NCBI GenBank assembly: GCA_039654915.1
Contig: CM077596.1
Coordinates: forward strand, 4,278,001-4,342,000
DNA: 64,000 nucleotides
Origin: Aquilaria yunnanensis
Lineage: Eukaryota; Streptophyta; Magnoliopsida; Malvales; Thymelaeaceae
Direction: 5' to 3'
Shown: one piece after another, positions 35,061 through 48,345 of the stretch
Layout: every line of letters starts with the position of its first letter
Numbering within the stretch: the first letter of the stretch is position 1
Translations under genes and position numbers: made by a program
Notes under the pieces: model-generated
Told to the model about the DNA's origin: nothing
What the model saw: the letters and a program-made list of their open reading frames with translations, nothing else
Databases searched by the model: none

Positions 35061-36533
35061 CTGGGGTGCTTCTTTTAGTTTCTCTAAGAGAATCTTGCTT
35101 TCTTGACGGCAAAAAAAGAACATTGGATTTCTTGTTCTAACAATTTTTTTTGCTCATTTCCTTAATCCACATTGATGCACTAAAATGAGTGTAAGTTTGT
35201 GTTGGAGGTCCTAAGCCATGGTAGTAGACATTTGCTCCTGCATAAAAAATGATATAGTTAATGAATTTAACTATTTTATTTGTAAGCAATAAAATATTTA
35301 TAATTATATGTACACCTTTTCATCTTAGCTTTTTATTATTTATAATGAATTCAACTTTCTTAATGGGCAACGATATGTTGAAATCTATAGGTTAAAGATT
35401 TGGTATTTTTTGTTGTTAAATATTGCAATGAAAAAATTATTAAAATGAATAAAGAACATTTATCTATGTTTTGATGTGCCATTAATATAACTTCAACATC
35501 AATCATTGGTTGAGAAGGACACGATTGATGATTTTTGAAATATTAGTTTTTGCTAGCAGTTTCATGTAATGCTATGGGATAGATGAAAAGAAAAATTTAT
35601 TATTTTGGCATATTGTCCTTTGGTTATCTATTTATTTCAATAGTGATGAATGACTGATATTGGCATACCTGCTTGTAAAATTGGTCAGTTATTATAAAGT
35701 TTTAAAGTTGAATAGCTCTAAACTTTACAATATGCTCTTGTTTTTATGTCCAATTCTATTCTAAATGAGGTTTCTAATTGGTTTTAGTATGCTATAAATT
35801 GTCTTACAATCTTCACCTTCTTTGTAGGTTTGAATTTGTTATAGGAATTATACACGTAGAAAGAACATTAGAATTATAGGAGTAAGGATTATACCTCAAA
35901 GCATTTTATTTTTTTGATGAGTGTTATGGTAAATGGTCTAACAAATGAAGGTATAACTTGTTGCTTTTATGGATGAATGAGATATAGATATTGTTAAGTT
36001 TATTAAAGATGTAGAGTAAAAGTTTAATAGTCTTTGGATGTTGAATCCAGAAAATATAAATTTTAATGTGTGTACTTTGTATATGGACTTTTTATTACAC
36101 ATTCCCATGTGAAGTATAATGGTTTTGGGAAATGTGAAATAATAATATTTTAATTGACTAAGTTGGTATGTATATATTTTTTAATCGGTTGTATAAGTTC
36201 ATGCATGTTCATTAATTTAACTTTCCTTAAATTTTATGTATTTGAACAAACTAAAGTTTTATTTATTTATTTTTGCAAAAAATGTATTTTTTCGAGAGAA
36301 TATTTTTTTATCTTTTTTTAAATATTATCATAGCTTATTTAGAATTTTTTTATAAATGCTAAGACATCATTTTTGTAAGAGAGAATCCATCAAATTGTTC
36401 AAATTCAAAACTAGCTACATGTTTTTGTTTCTAAATGAAATCTGAAATTAGTAAATGTTTATTTTTTAGATTTTGTCATTATGTAAAATGAACTATATTA
36501 TAACAATAACTATTAGCTAATGAAAAGTAAATT

Positions 36534-36585
36534 TGCAATGAGTTTGTGTTTGTTGATTGTGCAATGAGTTTGTGTTTGTTGATTG
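36534..36585. repeat. Perfect 26-bp tandem duplication
   Basis: The unit starting TGCAATGAGTTTGTGTTTG occurs twice without mismatch (36534-36559, 36560-36585). Identity in such decayed surroundings implies that the duplication is recent. Confidence 0.9.
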
Positions 36586-38144
36586 TGCTAGAGTTGTGGG
36601 TTTTAGTTGTTCTCTTTTCTATTTGGTTTGGTTTTTATTATTAATAGCAATTTAATAACAAAAGTTATCTTTTGTTCGTGTCTTTCATTTAGTCAAAGAA
36701 TATAGGAAGCAAATTATATACAATGAGTTGCTAGTTTCATGAAATTATCTAATGTGTTGTACTTGTTTTAATATAGATTTGCATCATAATTTTTGATTTC
36801 TTAGTTTTTCTCCCCCTCACCCTCCCCATGTTTTTTATTATGTCCTATGCTTAAAGTCCACTTCCTTTCCTTACAATTGCAAAAGAATTGAATTTTGTAT
36901 ATTTTTTATGGTAAGGTTTACCAATGCATTTCAAAATGCTACTACTAATTGGGTAAATTTTTTTCATTTAGGATTTTTTTTAAGTTTGTTTGTTTAGTTA
37001 TACAATATTAGGAAATGAGTTGATATAAGATAAGATTTTGATGATAATCTTCATTTCAAATGACTGTACAGTTTCAAAAATATATTAAAGGAGAAATGTA
37101 AATTGTGTCTTCATTTACATCCATAGTAAAGTAAACAGTGGCTAAAAGTTGGTGTATGCCTTTAGTGCCTTGAGTTGCTATTGTGGGTCATCAAGATTTG
37201 TTTGTCTTTGAGCATTATCTTCCACGTACCTTGAGTGAGAAAGAAAAATAAGTAATTATGCTTTTACCTTTATATCAAATAGAAATCAATTAGCTAAAAA
37301 TTATATATTCTTTATTTGAATTTCCTTCTCTTTTATTTTTCTTTTACAAGGGTTTGATGTGCAATTCCACTTCCTTTCCTCAAAATTTTCAAGGTCATTG
37401 AAAGACTTTCATCAATTTTAATGCCAATTTTCTTTTCTGACCCATGATCTTTTTTCTAGATTAAATTTTGTTTGTAAATAACGTGGTTTTAAAGCATAAA
37501 CATTGCGAGAATGAAAACTTCGTTGTGACAATTAAGCTAACCTCATTTCCATGTTCTATCACTAGTAAAACCATGTTAATGCTGAAAGTTGCATAATTAC
37601 GATGTTCATAGTAACTGTAGGGCTTGATCTTGTGAACTATATTAAAGATACTAGTATGGCTAATAGTACAACAAAGTCAATATGATTTGTCTGTTTATTA
37701 TTTAGTGAACAACTAGACATATATCATAAAAAAGGAAAATCACTCTTTTTATTGGTGCATTATATTATTACCCCTCCATACGGTTATGAGTACTACTATT
37801 GAAGTTGAATGCAATAAAATCTGTTGACCGGTTTCCAATAATATCTGTTGAGTTGGATAGTGTTTTTTTGTACAGTAAAACATAAAAACAACAAGTTGAA
37901 AAAGAATGTCAACCATACAAACATACATTAATTGCATGAATTACTTAGTGATTCATCCGTGAAGGGTAGAGATGTCTTGTCAAAATGCTATGCTAACAAT
38001 GTAGGGCTAATGGCATTTTACTTGCTTGACTTTATTACCTAAAAATTGAAAATAAGGGCATGAATCTCCTTTGTAATGAAAATGAGAGGCTTAAGCAACA
38101 AATCATGGAACTTGAAGCCCAATTGGTAAATGGCTAGGGTAATC

Positions 38145-38150
<6 letters not shown>

Positions 38151-38186
<36 letters not shown>
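38151..38186. repeat. (TA)18 microsatellite
   Basis: An uninterrupted TA dinucleotide run of 36 bp. Confidence 0.97.
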
Positions 38187-38189
<3 letters not shown>

Positions 38190-39125
38190 AAGAATACTCT
38201 TTAGGGTGCTTTTGGCATGTTCGTTAATTGTCACTTTTATTACTCGACAAGTGTCCATTTTTCTTCTAATTTTTTTTGGCATTGATATTTATTCGTTTAT
38301 GAAAACTGTAAATCCAATTTTATCCTTCATTAAAGTTAATGGTTTTCTTAACACCATTAATTCAAATTAACGGCATGGTAATTAAAGAGAATTTGCTATT
38401 ACTGTTAGCATATAGGTTTTTTTCAATCCAAATAGCTCTCTCCTACCGTAAAATCATAAAAAGAATGTCAAATTTGGGACCATGCAATCATAATTAGAAT
38501 CAATCAATATTTAAAGGAAAGAATCAATTAAATGTAATATAATATGTTAACTGGACAATTTGAAATGGAATGTACAACAATTTAACTACACAATATTATA
38601 TGGAATGCAAAGTCAATACTTTTATGCCTATATACACAATCCAAAATTAAGGAATAAAAAATACATTAATTTCGTACAAAATTATTATGATCCACTTATT
38701 ACCCAATTTATATTATTTTAATTTCTTGACCAAATATATTCTTTCCACATATGCCTAGAAATATAAATTCAATTAACTATTTTATTTACAAATTTAATAG
38801 GGAATTGGTATAAAGTCATCTACAATCAATACTAAAACACTTATGAACTAGATTAAATTAACTGGATTAATTAAAAATCTTATAGAATTAGTATCAAAAT
38901 TTCATACCATTAATTATAATATCCATTTTATACATTACTCAACTTAATCACAAAATCATGTTTTATAATTTCCAAAAGTTATGCAAAATTAAGGAAAAAT
39001 TCGAGTACAAGTAGTACAATGATGGCCAATTAAATTGTTTCCAAACATACCTAGCAGCAAAAGGTCTATATAAACATATGCGCCCTATTTATAAATGAGG
39101 GGGAAAAAGTTATATTTCGGTAATT
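38187..39125. other. Gene-free AT-rich stretch
   Basis: No gene or confident repeat. TTAGGGTGCTTTTGGCATG at 38201 resembles a PIF-type terminus next to TTA, but no convincing partner was found. Confidence 0.4.
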
Positions 39126-42100
39126 TAGGTGATGATCGCTTTGATCAACGGGTAAAAATACCCATAACAGGATAGAAGTGGGTAACAAATCATACTCGTT
39201 TGGTAGGTGGCAAGTAAGGGGTATTCATTATGGGTAAATCCACCTCACATGCCTGTGAAACCTGTGAGTATAAATTTCTTATTTTTTAATTATAATGGAT
39301 GCAACACCTACACTTAAGTAATATTTTATACTAATACTCATTCAATATTTTCTTGTATGTATGTCATGATTTTGTTGTATTATATATGAATTATGACTTA
39401 TATGTATATTTTATATTTTATTTTTATGAAATAAAAAAGTACAGTTTAAACCGCAGGTTATCCGAAGGTATGGATTACCCACGAGTCATGGGTGTAGGTG
39501 AGATTTTTCACCCACTTGCGGATACCCATGAAGTCTGAGGTACAAAAAAAAAGTTGCGAGGACAGATGACAGGTAAGGGTATATGTCACAGAGTGGGGTC
39601 TTAGTGCCACGAATTACTTAACTTGTAAGCTTTTAGGGACTATGTTCCCACTTAGTTACTATTGGCTAAATATTACTTATAGGTAAATTAAAACAATTCA
39701 TGTGCAACTAGTTCTTAGCCTACCCTATAAGAAGATATGCATGTGTTTGTTCTGGTGATGCAAACAATTAAGTAAACCATTTCAAAAAAAATTGCTTAAG
39801 CATTGCATTTAAAAAGTACTTAAATTGTGCCAAGACAATGAAAAACTAGTCACTTCAAGTTCAGGAAATAATTTGTGCACACTTAACATCATTAGCATGC
39901 ATGAAAAAGTAACTTAATGGTTTTACACCACAATGTATCCTAATAGAGGAAACATCTTAGTACAGAAGGTACCATACACATACAAGACAAAATCCTTAAC
40001 TAAGAGCCTTTACTTGAGCCCCACCTTTGAGCTATCAATCTCCAAGTGCAAGTCTCCTTCCTTATCCTTGTGCACCACTTAACACAACCTTAGTTAGTAC
40101 AAAGCTTAAATCACAAGTAAACTTAAAATCTCAAGTGTATTTTGAAGAATAAGTACCTACAAAAGGAAGAAACTTAGCCAACAACTATCCACTAGTTGTT
40201 AGGCTTGGTATTAGAACCTGCACAACAAACTTAAGAAAGTGAGTACATGAATGTACTTAGCAAAGGTCCCTTAGGGTACCTGTAAAGAAGATAACAAGCA
40301 AGCATGCAAAATGGCCCACCAAGAACCAAACAATGAACTAACAATCAACACATGACAATAGCATAAAAGATATGCAATGCATGAATGTCTGATATGCAAC
40401 ACACACAATCCTTCAGACTTCTTACACCTTAGGTGTCTTATACTTGCCGTGAGCTCAAACGACGGAGGTGCTTGAGACATTGACCCTCATGGTCTGAATA
40501 CTTTACCTCTCTTAAGTCCCACTTATGGGTCCTAGCGTAGGTTGTCACATCCTCTCAAAACTTACCTGTCTTACCCTTAACTTATTATACAGGATAGCCA
40601 TCTTATATGGTCCTACTTGCCGAGCTCTTATAGCTTAGCTTAGAGCTCTTTAGTGGCTTACTTACTAAACCAAATGGTTTGGTTAGGGTCTTCTTAGGTT
40701 TCCTCTTCATTTCCCATTAGGTCCAAGACCTCTCACTTAGGCCAATGAAGCTTCCAAAACCTGACTTAATCCTTTTAGTGCACCTTTAGCAACTTGAGTA
40801 ATTTTAGCCCTTAGCCACTCTACTTAGCTCTACCCTAACCACACCACTTAGCTACCATTTAAATAATACATAATTCTCATCTTAGGAACAAGTCTTAGAC
40901 CTAACCAAGGCTATAGAACATCTTAGAAAAGCCTAAGGATGATAACTGAGAGATTGAGCCATTCTTAGGATGCCCTAAGCTTGAAAAACTTATGCCTTAG
41001 TGATACCTTCTGTGACGCATTTCCAATAGCATCAACACTTAGGCTTCCTAGAAATTTTTTGGCAACACATCACGAATGCACGTCACTAGTCACCAAATTG
41101 GCGACATGTCGCCAATGCTCTACAACATTGTGCGAATGCATGTGAACTTTCTTATCCCAAGGCCAATTCACATAGGTCTTGTTTCTACTTCATTCTCACA
41201 TCCATTGCTACATTTTTATGCATTATTTGAGCTAAATTAACTTGAACCCTTACCTCAAATTCGGCCACAAAGCAAGAACAAAGCAAAAGTACACTTGAGC
41301 TCAACCTAGCTCTCTGGAGTTTCAATCCTAAAACCAACATGATATGGCACTAAGAACCTCAAATCAAGACCATTTCTAGCTACTCGAACAACTTAGAACT
41401 AGCTCAAAGTAAACTAAGAAGCTTGCCTTAGATTTCAAGCCAAAAACAAGCATCAAAGAGCTAAATTGAAGCAAGAACACCAAAAATGAACTTAAGGCTT
41501 CTTATAATCACCTTAGGACCTTCAAATTTGATGGAAACTTGAGGAATTGGGGTGCCTTGAAGAAAAATTTCTGGTGGGGAGAGGGAGCCACGAAAATTGA
41601 GAGTAAGAGATGAAGAATGGAGGTCAACAAAGAGCCTAAAATATCCTACTAACTCCACTAAGCTTACTTCTTGTCTTTTTGCCTTTTGACTCCAAATTTC
41701 TCATTTGTTTCACTTTGGTCACTAAACTTACACCCAAAACCATCCATTCTTGGTCCTAAAGAATGTTCAAAAGCCTCTTACACTAGGCTTCTTGGGCACT
41801 TAAGCCATTTCAAACATAAATGGTTCACTTGAGCATTTAGTCCAATTTTTGTACTTTTCTTTCAAATGATGTTTCTAACAGCTAGGATAACTTATGGTCT
41901 TGACTTAACTAGTCCAAATTCCTTACTTGACTCTAATTTCATCAAAATTATAGTCATGCCACTCACTTGGGTCAAAATTAGTATTTTATCCTTTTGACTT
42001 TTAAGTGCCAAATCACACTTAAGAACTCATCTTTACTTAAACTTAACTTGTCTTTCTTACCTAATAAAATGCTAACTTGAGGTGCTTAAGTAAAAACACT

Positions 42101-42190
42101 TAAATAAACTTACTTACCATGTCCACGCCAATCATTGACTAATAGAGTTGTCACAGTATCCATGCCCGATCCACTCTGTTGCCATCCTTA
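39126..42190. mobile_element. hAT-like non-autonomous element containing a solo LTR
   Basis: After removal of the solo LTR (39584-42155) the outer parts join as AAGGGTATCCATGCCCG..., giving a short element with GGGTA/TACCC-rich ends. The right end reads CTGTTGCCATCCTTA (to 42190), a hAT-type terminus. The left end near 39126 (TAGGTGATGATCGC followed by GATCAACGGGTAAAAATACC) aligns imperfectly with its complement (GGATCGGGCATGGATACCC). The flanking octamers CGGTAATT and ATACCATT do not match, so the left boundary is tentative. Confidence 0.45.
39584..42155 (-). mobile_element. Solo LTR (GTATA/GTATC target duplication)
   Basis: It begins TGTCACAGAGTGGGG and ends GAGTTGTCACA, with 5-bp flanks GTATA (39579-39583) and GTATC (42156-42160), one mismatch. 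The 2,572 bp hold no gag or pol. Minus orientation is inferred because the minus-strand start TGTGACAACTC and end CCCCACTCTGTGACA resemble ends of plant Tekay/Del-like LTRs. Frames at 40271-40480 and 41461-41658 are taken as spurious. Confidence 0.78.
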
Positions 42191-43550
42191 ATACCATTTT
42201 GTTGATTAATATATCAAAAGACAATGATTCAGACGATATTTTGAAAAATATTGTTTGATTTACAGTATAATCACAAAATTGCTTGTTCTGTTAGATTTAT
42301 TAATTCTGAGCCATAAAATATGCGATTACTTTATGCTTTCTCTTTTTTTGGTTCCTGTGGTAATGTCAGGTGTATAAACTATTTTCCAACTAAAACACAT
42401 ATAGTGAACATGTCTACTATATCGGCTATTTTCACTTTTTTAAATTAGGTATAATAAAGAATGAACCACATCAATGGTGCAAACTTTGATATGTTTCAAA
42501 AAAAGAGGCCCAACATCACCGCTTTATGGGACTCTCTAAATATCAAGAGTAGAAGAGTTTTCGATACTATGGATTTTCCACAAGGTACTAAACCTAATGC
42601 TACGAATGAGGGTAGAAATGGAATGGATGAAGAAGACCCATCCAAGACTGATATCGCTAATGGAAGCATGAGAACCCAGAATTGTGCTATATAATATTAC
42701 TATGCCATGAATAATGGTTTATTTGAACCAAATATGCTATCATACTTATTATTATTTTTTTGTTTTCTCCTATCCTTTTATAAGCAACTAGTTCAAATAT
42801 CCAATATTGCCACGGGATCTAAGAAAACCAAGTTTCAAGGAAGCAATATTCCATAAATTATATGAAAAACAACATAAAGATTAGGCAACCGCTAAAACAA
42901 CAGTTATAAAGGGTAGTTCATGATGGTTTGTCAAAATATTGAACTGTAACAATAAAGAAAAACATGTTGACAAATCTTGGAAATCCAGGAGAACAAATTC
43001 TTTTCTAAATAAGGCATCATAATTTATGAACTTTTTAAATAAATTGATTATTCGAAGTCACTGGGGTCTTAAACCTACAAAAACAAATAAATGTTAATTA
43101 TAAGGACCTAGTTAAGTCAAATTTTAAAACAACCAAATGGTTTTTACCTTTGTGGATAGTTAAGATCAAGGCCAGCTTGTACGAGAGAATTTGTTAAGTG
43201 ATAAATTAGGTGGTTTAGGAATTATGACCTATACATTAATGGTCAGATATAGGCAAATGGTTCAGCAATAATTATATTTATAAGTAGATAATTGTTCGCT
43301 ATTACATATAGTATATCGGCAGCTTCAATCTCCTAGTCTGATAATATGGCATTGGTGGTAGAAAATGTTGAAGGGACTGTGAAAACTTCCCTCTAGATTT
43401 TATTGTTACTAGATAATGTATCATTCTAACAGGTTGCCTAATCCATCAGCATAATAGGTTCACTACAATTGCAAAAGGATAAAGTTTTAATAGTACATGA
43501 ATATACCCGTAAGAACAGATAATTAATCTGTTGGAATTTAGTGTAACTCA
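42191..43550. other. Stretch between the hAT end and the RPA-like gene; may include the Helitron B 3' end
   Basis: The plus frame at 42461-42694 (starts MNHINGANFDMFQKKRPN, acidic in its second half) has no recognisable domain. A hairpin-plus-CTAG terminus for Helitron B was looked for here without a convincing candidate. Confidence 0.35.
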
Positions 43551-45114
43551 CTAAATATAATGGAATCGTTTGAGTGATGACATCTCTATGGTGTCCTTTG
43601 CATCAATTGTCCTTTTCATACCATTATGTACCTGTGTTGGATATACATGACATTGAAAATATGAAAAGAGTACACTAGTTAGGTTTGTTAAAAAATTAAT
43701 AAGATAATGCATATAAATAAATAAAAACTACATATGCATGAAATGTTGCGAAGAACCTTCCTTACTTTGGTCGCATAATCAACAGGTTGTGCCTTTTTAA
43801 CCGTAAATCTAGAATATTTGTTATCACAGTTATATTGGGTAACTTAAACTAGCCAAAAAAATTCCAAACCTTGAGGCCATTTGAATATCCTATCAATTGT
43901 TTCTTGACCATTTTTTTGATGCAAAATAGTGAGCCATAAGGTGGATTAGGGTGTGGAATGTTATGTTGAGAAGGGGGAAGAAATAAACCGAACAATAAAC
44001 TGTGACTAATTCTGAGGCATAATATCGAAACAATTGCCTACTGACGGCATCGAGCAAAATAGAATGACTTGCTGCATAATGATCTCTAACCTTCACACCA
44101 ACTTTGTGACTATACATTTTCTAAAATAAAATGGAATTAATAATTTTTTCTAATAAACCTAATTCAAGTGTATATACAACACCAATTGAATTGCAATGCT
44201 ATGGAAATATATGGTAAGGACAAAATTCAACTTACTGAGTAACAGGTGTACTGGTTATAATGTTAAAACCACTACAATAAAAACATGGCCCTTGTTCAAT
44301 CACCTTTTGAAGGCAAAAGCGACAACCAAGGTGGTACCAAGGAAATGATTAGTCAACAGAAACAATTTCCACAAGATAGTTGAACACAGTCTGCCAAAAA
44401 GATCAAATATAAGGCATACTATAATATTTGAGGAATTGTATTAGTAATACACAACATTAATCACTTTATATACCTTTGTTGCAATTGAGGCATGAACATA
44501 TTCAAGTTTATAGAGTGCAAGCCGGTGGAAAACCTCAAGAGTTGCTCACTCAAAAGTGTCTAAGTTGGTAGGGTAACTCTTGGAAACACCAACTTCACCA
44601 ATCTCAAGTCTTGTAAATTATGGGACTAGTAGCATAGAAATGGAACTATGGTTAATAGAATAATGTTTATCTATAATATGTTAATAGCAATGTGAGAAAG
44701 GAATTGAAAAAAGCTAACAATTTCAATAAAGTGGAGGCTTCAAGTAAGTCCAAATTAGCATAAAGCTTAGTTCCACATGTAGATGTAACATAATATCTTC
44801 CTGCATATTAGATGCAGCATATATATGTAAATGAATGATAATAAGAAGCACGAGTATAGTGTAGTGTATCACATTATTTCATAAGAATTATGGTTGATTG
44901 ACATACCATCATACACTTTCACATACGTGCATGTAACAATTAAGATTACATGATCTTGGTGATCATAAAATTCATCGAAATGGAAAGGTGTACTTCATCA
45001 CCCCATAGTACAACCTGTATTTCAGCTCCTTTAAAATAATAAAAAATGTAAAATTTAATACTAATATATTAAGTATATGGAATATGTAAAAGTGAGAATA
45101 AATAGAAACATACA

Positions 45115-45226
45115 TGTTATTCTTCAACTAAATACCGTGCATTGGTGTAAAAAAGAAATAAAAACATATATGTTATTCTTCAACCAAATACCACACATTG
45201 GTGTAAGAACACCATCACCTTTTCTT
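45115..45226. repeat. 56-bp imperfect tandem duplication in the RPA-like pseudogene
   Basis: TGTTATTCTTCAAC(T/C)AAATACC followed by CATTGGTGTAA occurs at 45115 and 45171. It lies in an intron or coding region of the RPA-like relic. Confidence 0.7.
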
Positions 45227-45485
45227 TGCTCAAGAGCGGGATTACATACAAACAATTTTCCAATAATATTTGTTACATTAGTTATAGAATGATCATAAGG
45301 TTATTAGAATTATATTTTATTTATAAATAGTGCATAAAAAAGTTGCAAAAGATTAATAAGGTTGGGGTTAAAGCACCTATGCAAAGCTTGTTAACCGAAT
45401 ACCTTGATGGGATGTCTAAGTAATTAACAAACTCAAACCCATGTCGAGCAATCTTAATACAGTCACCCAAGACAACAATCATAAA

Positions 45486-48345
45486 TGTAATGTCCCCTAC
45501 CCTGAATGGGGTTCTCCCAAGAATATTATGGAACAAAGTTCTATGCTAGTTGCAGTTGGTTAGTTAATTACTTGTCCTATTTTAAAACCTTTCATGCATC
45601 TAGTTATTAACCTACAATGCACTATGCATGCACTTGTTTAAACTTGAATTTCAATTTAAGAAAATGAATCAAAAACATTGCTGCAACTTTTATAAAACAT
45701 AAACAAACCACAAGTCAAAGCATAAAACATATTTGTATTTACTACAAGTAATAACCATGCACGTGCATCATTACATAGGTAAAGACTATGCAAATCCCCA
45801 AAAGCAACTAAAATGATACTTGATCGAGAGACATTGAAGGCTAAACTAGCATACATACGTATACTGAAAGACTACTACTGAGATCCATGGTCCATTATGT
45901 CTGTCCTTGTGCCATTAGCCTCTGCAAGGCTGCAAGACAACTATAGTTAGCATAACACATAACTAGCAATAAACTAGAAACGATAATGGTTTACTAGATG
46001 GTTACCTAAAATATAAATGCTAGCTCGACAACCCTATAAGGTCGCCGGCTCCTTACAAATATAATCTGCACAACAACACTAAAGGGAGTGAGAACCCGAA
46101 GATTCCTAGTAAGGGATTTGGGCACTTGTAAAGAAACATTAAAAACCTGCAAAAAAAAAACTTGAAGACACTCATATATATAATATATGAAACCTACTAC
46201 GGGCCATATGCAGTTTCAGGCCTAACATATGCAAATATATTGGAGTCCCTTGGGACCTTACCTCTTCCTAGTCTTTGCACCGACGTCACCCCGTGCCTAG
46301 CGAGTTCTTGACCCCTAACTCACTCCTAGCAGCCTTAGCTTGCTGATGTCCTAGTAAGCTTAGCTCACTGGTTAACCTTCCATTTGTTGTTGTACAGGTG
46401 AACATGGTAAATGCTCCTTGCTTGAGTTCTAAGGAACTCACTACGTGTACTAGGCTCCCACATAGTGCCTCGAGCCGTTGGCTTGTCTAGGCCACTATGG
46501 TAATAAGCGTCCACCCAAATAGGTGCATTAGGCTCCCACTTGGTTTCTGAAGCTAATATGCTTACCTAGATCACCAAGGTATTAAGCCTTGCCCATTTAA
46601 CCAACTAAGGATGCACTAAGCTTCCACTTATGCCTCAAGTCACAACTTAGATAGGCCACAATGCACTAAGCTTTCATCCATGGTGCTTCACTGCCCACCA
46701 TTACTTGGTTCACACTATTATGGTAAGATTTTCTATGGATGAACTTAATTTACTAGGTTCCCTAGAAACCCTCATGTGCACTAGGGTTTCTCATTGGTGT
46801 CTTAAGCTCAAAACATCCAACTAGACTACCAATGGTGCTAAACCCTCTTAACCTTTCCTAATGTCATTATTATAGTGCTCTGAGCTCCTTCTAGATCACT
46901 TTCCTTCATGCTTTCTTTGCACCCAAGAAAACTTGATCCATAAACTAATGCTTTAAGGAATTATAATTGGTCACCTTTCAACTTATGACCCCTTAAGCAC
47001 TCATTGACTCTTCTCTTTAAAGCAAAATATAGAAAAACATAGGTCAATTTAGCCTTGAGTGAAACCATAGAAGTTGTAGATCTTTCTCTTAACTTCACGT
47101 TGAATATTAAATCGCCTTAATTGGACACCCGAGTGAAAAGTTATGGAAGAAGTACTACAACATGTTAATGTTGTCGAGTTCTGGCGCCGGAGCCGGTGCT
47201 GAGGCGCCAGAAGCATTTTTATCTCGGATTCCAAATAGGGTGTTGGGCACTGTAGCCCCACCAAGTGCCTAGGCACTAGGCCCCCAAGCCCTACACTTCC
47301 AAACTTCATCCATAGCATGTTTGTAGGCCTCCCAAGCCATCCAAACCTTCATACTTCCCCTCCACAAGCTCCAGTTCATGATGGCTACCACAATAGGTCA
47401 TGGATATGCCAAACTAACCAAGTTTTAAGGCTTCAAACATACCTCACTAGACCATGGTTTCACACTAGTCCATCATAAGCAAAATCTACCATAACCTATG
47501 CATATCTTCCAAACCACTTGAAACAAACATTCAAGCAACTAAGGCATGCATTATAAGAGTATGCAAACTAAATCCCTTGCCTTAATTGAAGAGAACAAGC
47601 AATAAATCAAGCATCCACACCAATAATTTGGGTTCCACTAAGGGTTCCTATGGTTGCAAGAAAAATCCAACATACAAGGCACCAAATTAAGCTCAACCAA
47701 GCTAGACCTAAGCTCATACAACCTTAAGAAACCAAGAACAACTTAAGAAAAAGGATGGCTAAATGTTACCTAAGCTCACCAAGCTTAACAATGTAATCCA
47801 AGAGCTTCCACACCAAAACTATGCAAGAATAAGCCCTTTCATGCATATATACCTCATGGGGCACAAAAATCCACCAAGAATTGATGAAGAAATGGAAGTT
47901 TGGCTATGGAATTGAAGAGGAGAGGGAGAGCTACGGGTTTGGGAGGTTGAAGATGATGAATAGTAGCTGCCAATTCCTTTAAAATGGTTTAAATAGCCAT
48001 CTTCTTACTTTAGTCGTTCAACTTTTGTTATTTTTGCAAAAAAACCCCATGCTCAAATAGTAACACTAGCTTAGGCAATTTTTTCCCACACTTTGGTTTC
48101 TTGTCACTTAGGTCCAAAAGAATAACTCATGAGCTTAAATACCAAACCTATCACCTCATGGTACAAAATGACCATTTTGCCCCTGGTGACACTTAGGTGC
48201 CAAAATGACTTAGGAACCACCTAAACTTTAATAGACTTGTTTGACTTGGTAACTCAAACTAATTGAGGCTTTAAACAAGGGATTCTGACTTGTTTAACAA
48301 GTCTTACATGACCATTGAAGATCTGCTGCATAGAAGGCCGTAACA
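45486..48345 (-). mobile_element. Solo LTR inserted in the RPA-like gene (ATAAA/ACAAA target duplication)
   Basis: It starts TGTAATGTCCCCTACCC and ends GAAGGCCGTAACA, flanked by ATAAA (45481-45485) and ACAAA (48346-48350), one transition. On minus it begins TGTTACGGCC and ends GGGGACATTACA, typical of Tekay/Del-like Ty3 LTRs, hence the minus orientation. The 2,860 bp have no gag or pol. Removing it rejoins an RPA-like exon (SPYKIYFS... to ARHGFEFVNYLD) with only a short decayed join. The frames at 45656-45856 and 47049-47318 are spurious. Confidence 0.85.

Larger units (their letters stand above)
28756..37972 (-). mobile_element. Helitron A (decayed, about 9.2 kb; 5' limit tentative)
   Basis: Read on minus, the 3' terminus is a GC-containing hairpin followed by TACTTTACCTAG and then a host T (28755), the exact layout of plant Helitron ends (hairpin, 10-12 nt, CTAG, T). 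The proposed 5' terminus, TCTCTACCCTTCACGG, starts at 37972 and follows an A, as in the Helitron rule A^TC...CTAG^T; TCTCTAC agrees with plant 5' ends, but other members are needed to prove it. The Rep-helicase pseudogene lies inside on the same strand. Sequence 35061-37972 and 28786-30770 shows no gene I recognise. Confidence 0.6.

Noticed and set aside
38201..39060. Possible PIF-type MITE starting TTAGGGTGCTTTTGGCATG
   Set aside because: The best partner (CCAAACATACC near 39046) aligns poorly and the target trinucleotides disagree.
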